DNA from: Bacillota bacterium
GTDB taxonomy: Bacteria; Bacillota_C; Negativicutes; CTSoil-072
Assembly: GCA_017861495.1 (NCBI GenBank)
Contig: JAGFXW010000006.1
Span: forward strand, 1-24,304
Direction: 5' to 3'
Length of the DNA stretch: 24,304 bases
The notes beneath the pieces are model-generated. The model saw only the letters and a list, made by a program, of their open reading frames with translations, was not told the origin of the DNA and did not search any database. The position numbers and the translations under genes are program-made. Shown here in pieces: positions 24,175 through 24,304 of the stretch (positions are counted from its first letter, which is position 1; each line of letters opens with the position of its first letter).

Positions 24175-24304
24175 CATCTCGCTAACAGCTTGTAAACCCC
24201 AACCTTTCCGTGTTGGGGTAACAAGCTGTAAATCTCGAAGTAAGTTCGCTCTAAGGTTTCAAAAGAAGTCAAAACTCTTTTGAAACCAAGGCTCACTTAT
24301 AGCG
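24149..24304 (-). ncRNA. Candidate structured RNA, 3' portion (unassigned)
   Basis: Reading the minus strand there are a 12-bp perfect stem (24255-24266 with 24276-24287) flanked by TAAGT/ACTTA (24241-24245 with 24295-24299), then a two-part stem (24185-24193 with 24221-24229 and, inside it, 24196-24203 with 24212-24219), then the terminator. This density of pairing with a terminator at the end resembles the 3' end of a structured RNA. No known family was recognised. A 3' untranslated region of a neighbouring gene is the main alternative. Confidence 0.35.

Larger units (their letters stand above)
24001..24304. other. Intergenic region at right edge
   Basis: No gene is seen in these 304 bases. 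The left half (24001-24148) is AT-rich and probably carries the promoter of the ABC exporter, which I could not assign with confidence. The right half is made of inverted repeats and a terminator, described separately. Confidence 0.6.

Noticed and set aside
24185..24287. Ends of an insertion sequence
   Set aside because: No transposase or direct repeats are visible, and the inverted repeats are hairpins with short loops rather than distant ends.

Overview
The window (24.3 kb, mid-40s % GC by eye) carries all of its recognisable genes on the minus strand. It looks like a chromosome segment of a diderm Firmicute of the class Negativicutes, probably of the Sporomusaceae type. That placement is inference. 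It rests on strong GGAGG-type ribosome sites and Firmicute families (YqeG, ComFB, a ComGC-like pilin) beside outer-membrane-type machinery: a tripartite RND efflux pump and the PilMNO alignment complex.

Reading in the direction of transcription (right to left). (1) The right edge, 24149-24304, has no gene but holds three nested or consecutive inverted repeats and a good terminator, perhaps the 3' part of a structured RNA cut by the window edge. (2) An ABC exporter and a small HD-domain hydrolase follow, closed by a 19-bp inverted repeat. (3) A long co-directional array of about 14 kb runs from yqeG to aroB: yqeG, aroE, pilB, pilT, pilC, the major pilin gene, prepilin peptidase, four minor pilins in GspH-I-J-K order, comFB, pilM, pilN, pilO, aroC, aroK, aroB. 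It ends in a clear terminator at 7540-7575. Many genes overlap by 4-8 bases, so they are probably co-translated, and the major pilin gene has its own promoter. (4) A membrane fusion protein and an AcrB-type RND transporter form a two-gene operon. (5) A lone HD-GYP phosphodiesterase follows. (6) larB and the start of larC (nickel-pincer cofactor biosynthesis) lie behind a promoter and an attenuator-like leader, and larC runs off the left edge.

The genes fall into four themes. A complete inner-membrane type IV pilus machine (extension and retraction ATPases, platform, pilins, peptidase, PilMNO) is embedded inside the shikimate pathway genes aroE, aroC, aroK and aroB. No PilP or PilQ secretin is present. 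The pilus operon contains a ComFB protein, a family recently tied to cyclic dinucleotide binding, and an HD-GYP c-di-GMP phosphodiesterase lies nearby. These could form a second-messenger circuit for the pilus. The most useful new leads are the larB leader, the right-edge RNA-like structures, and the ComFB/HD-GYP/pilus arrangement.
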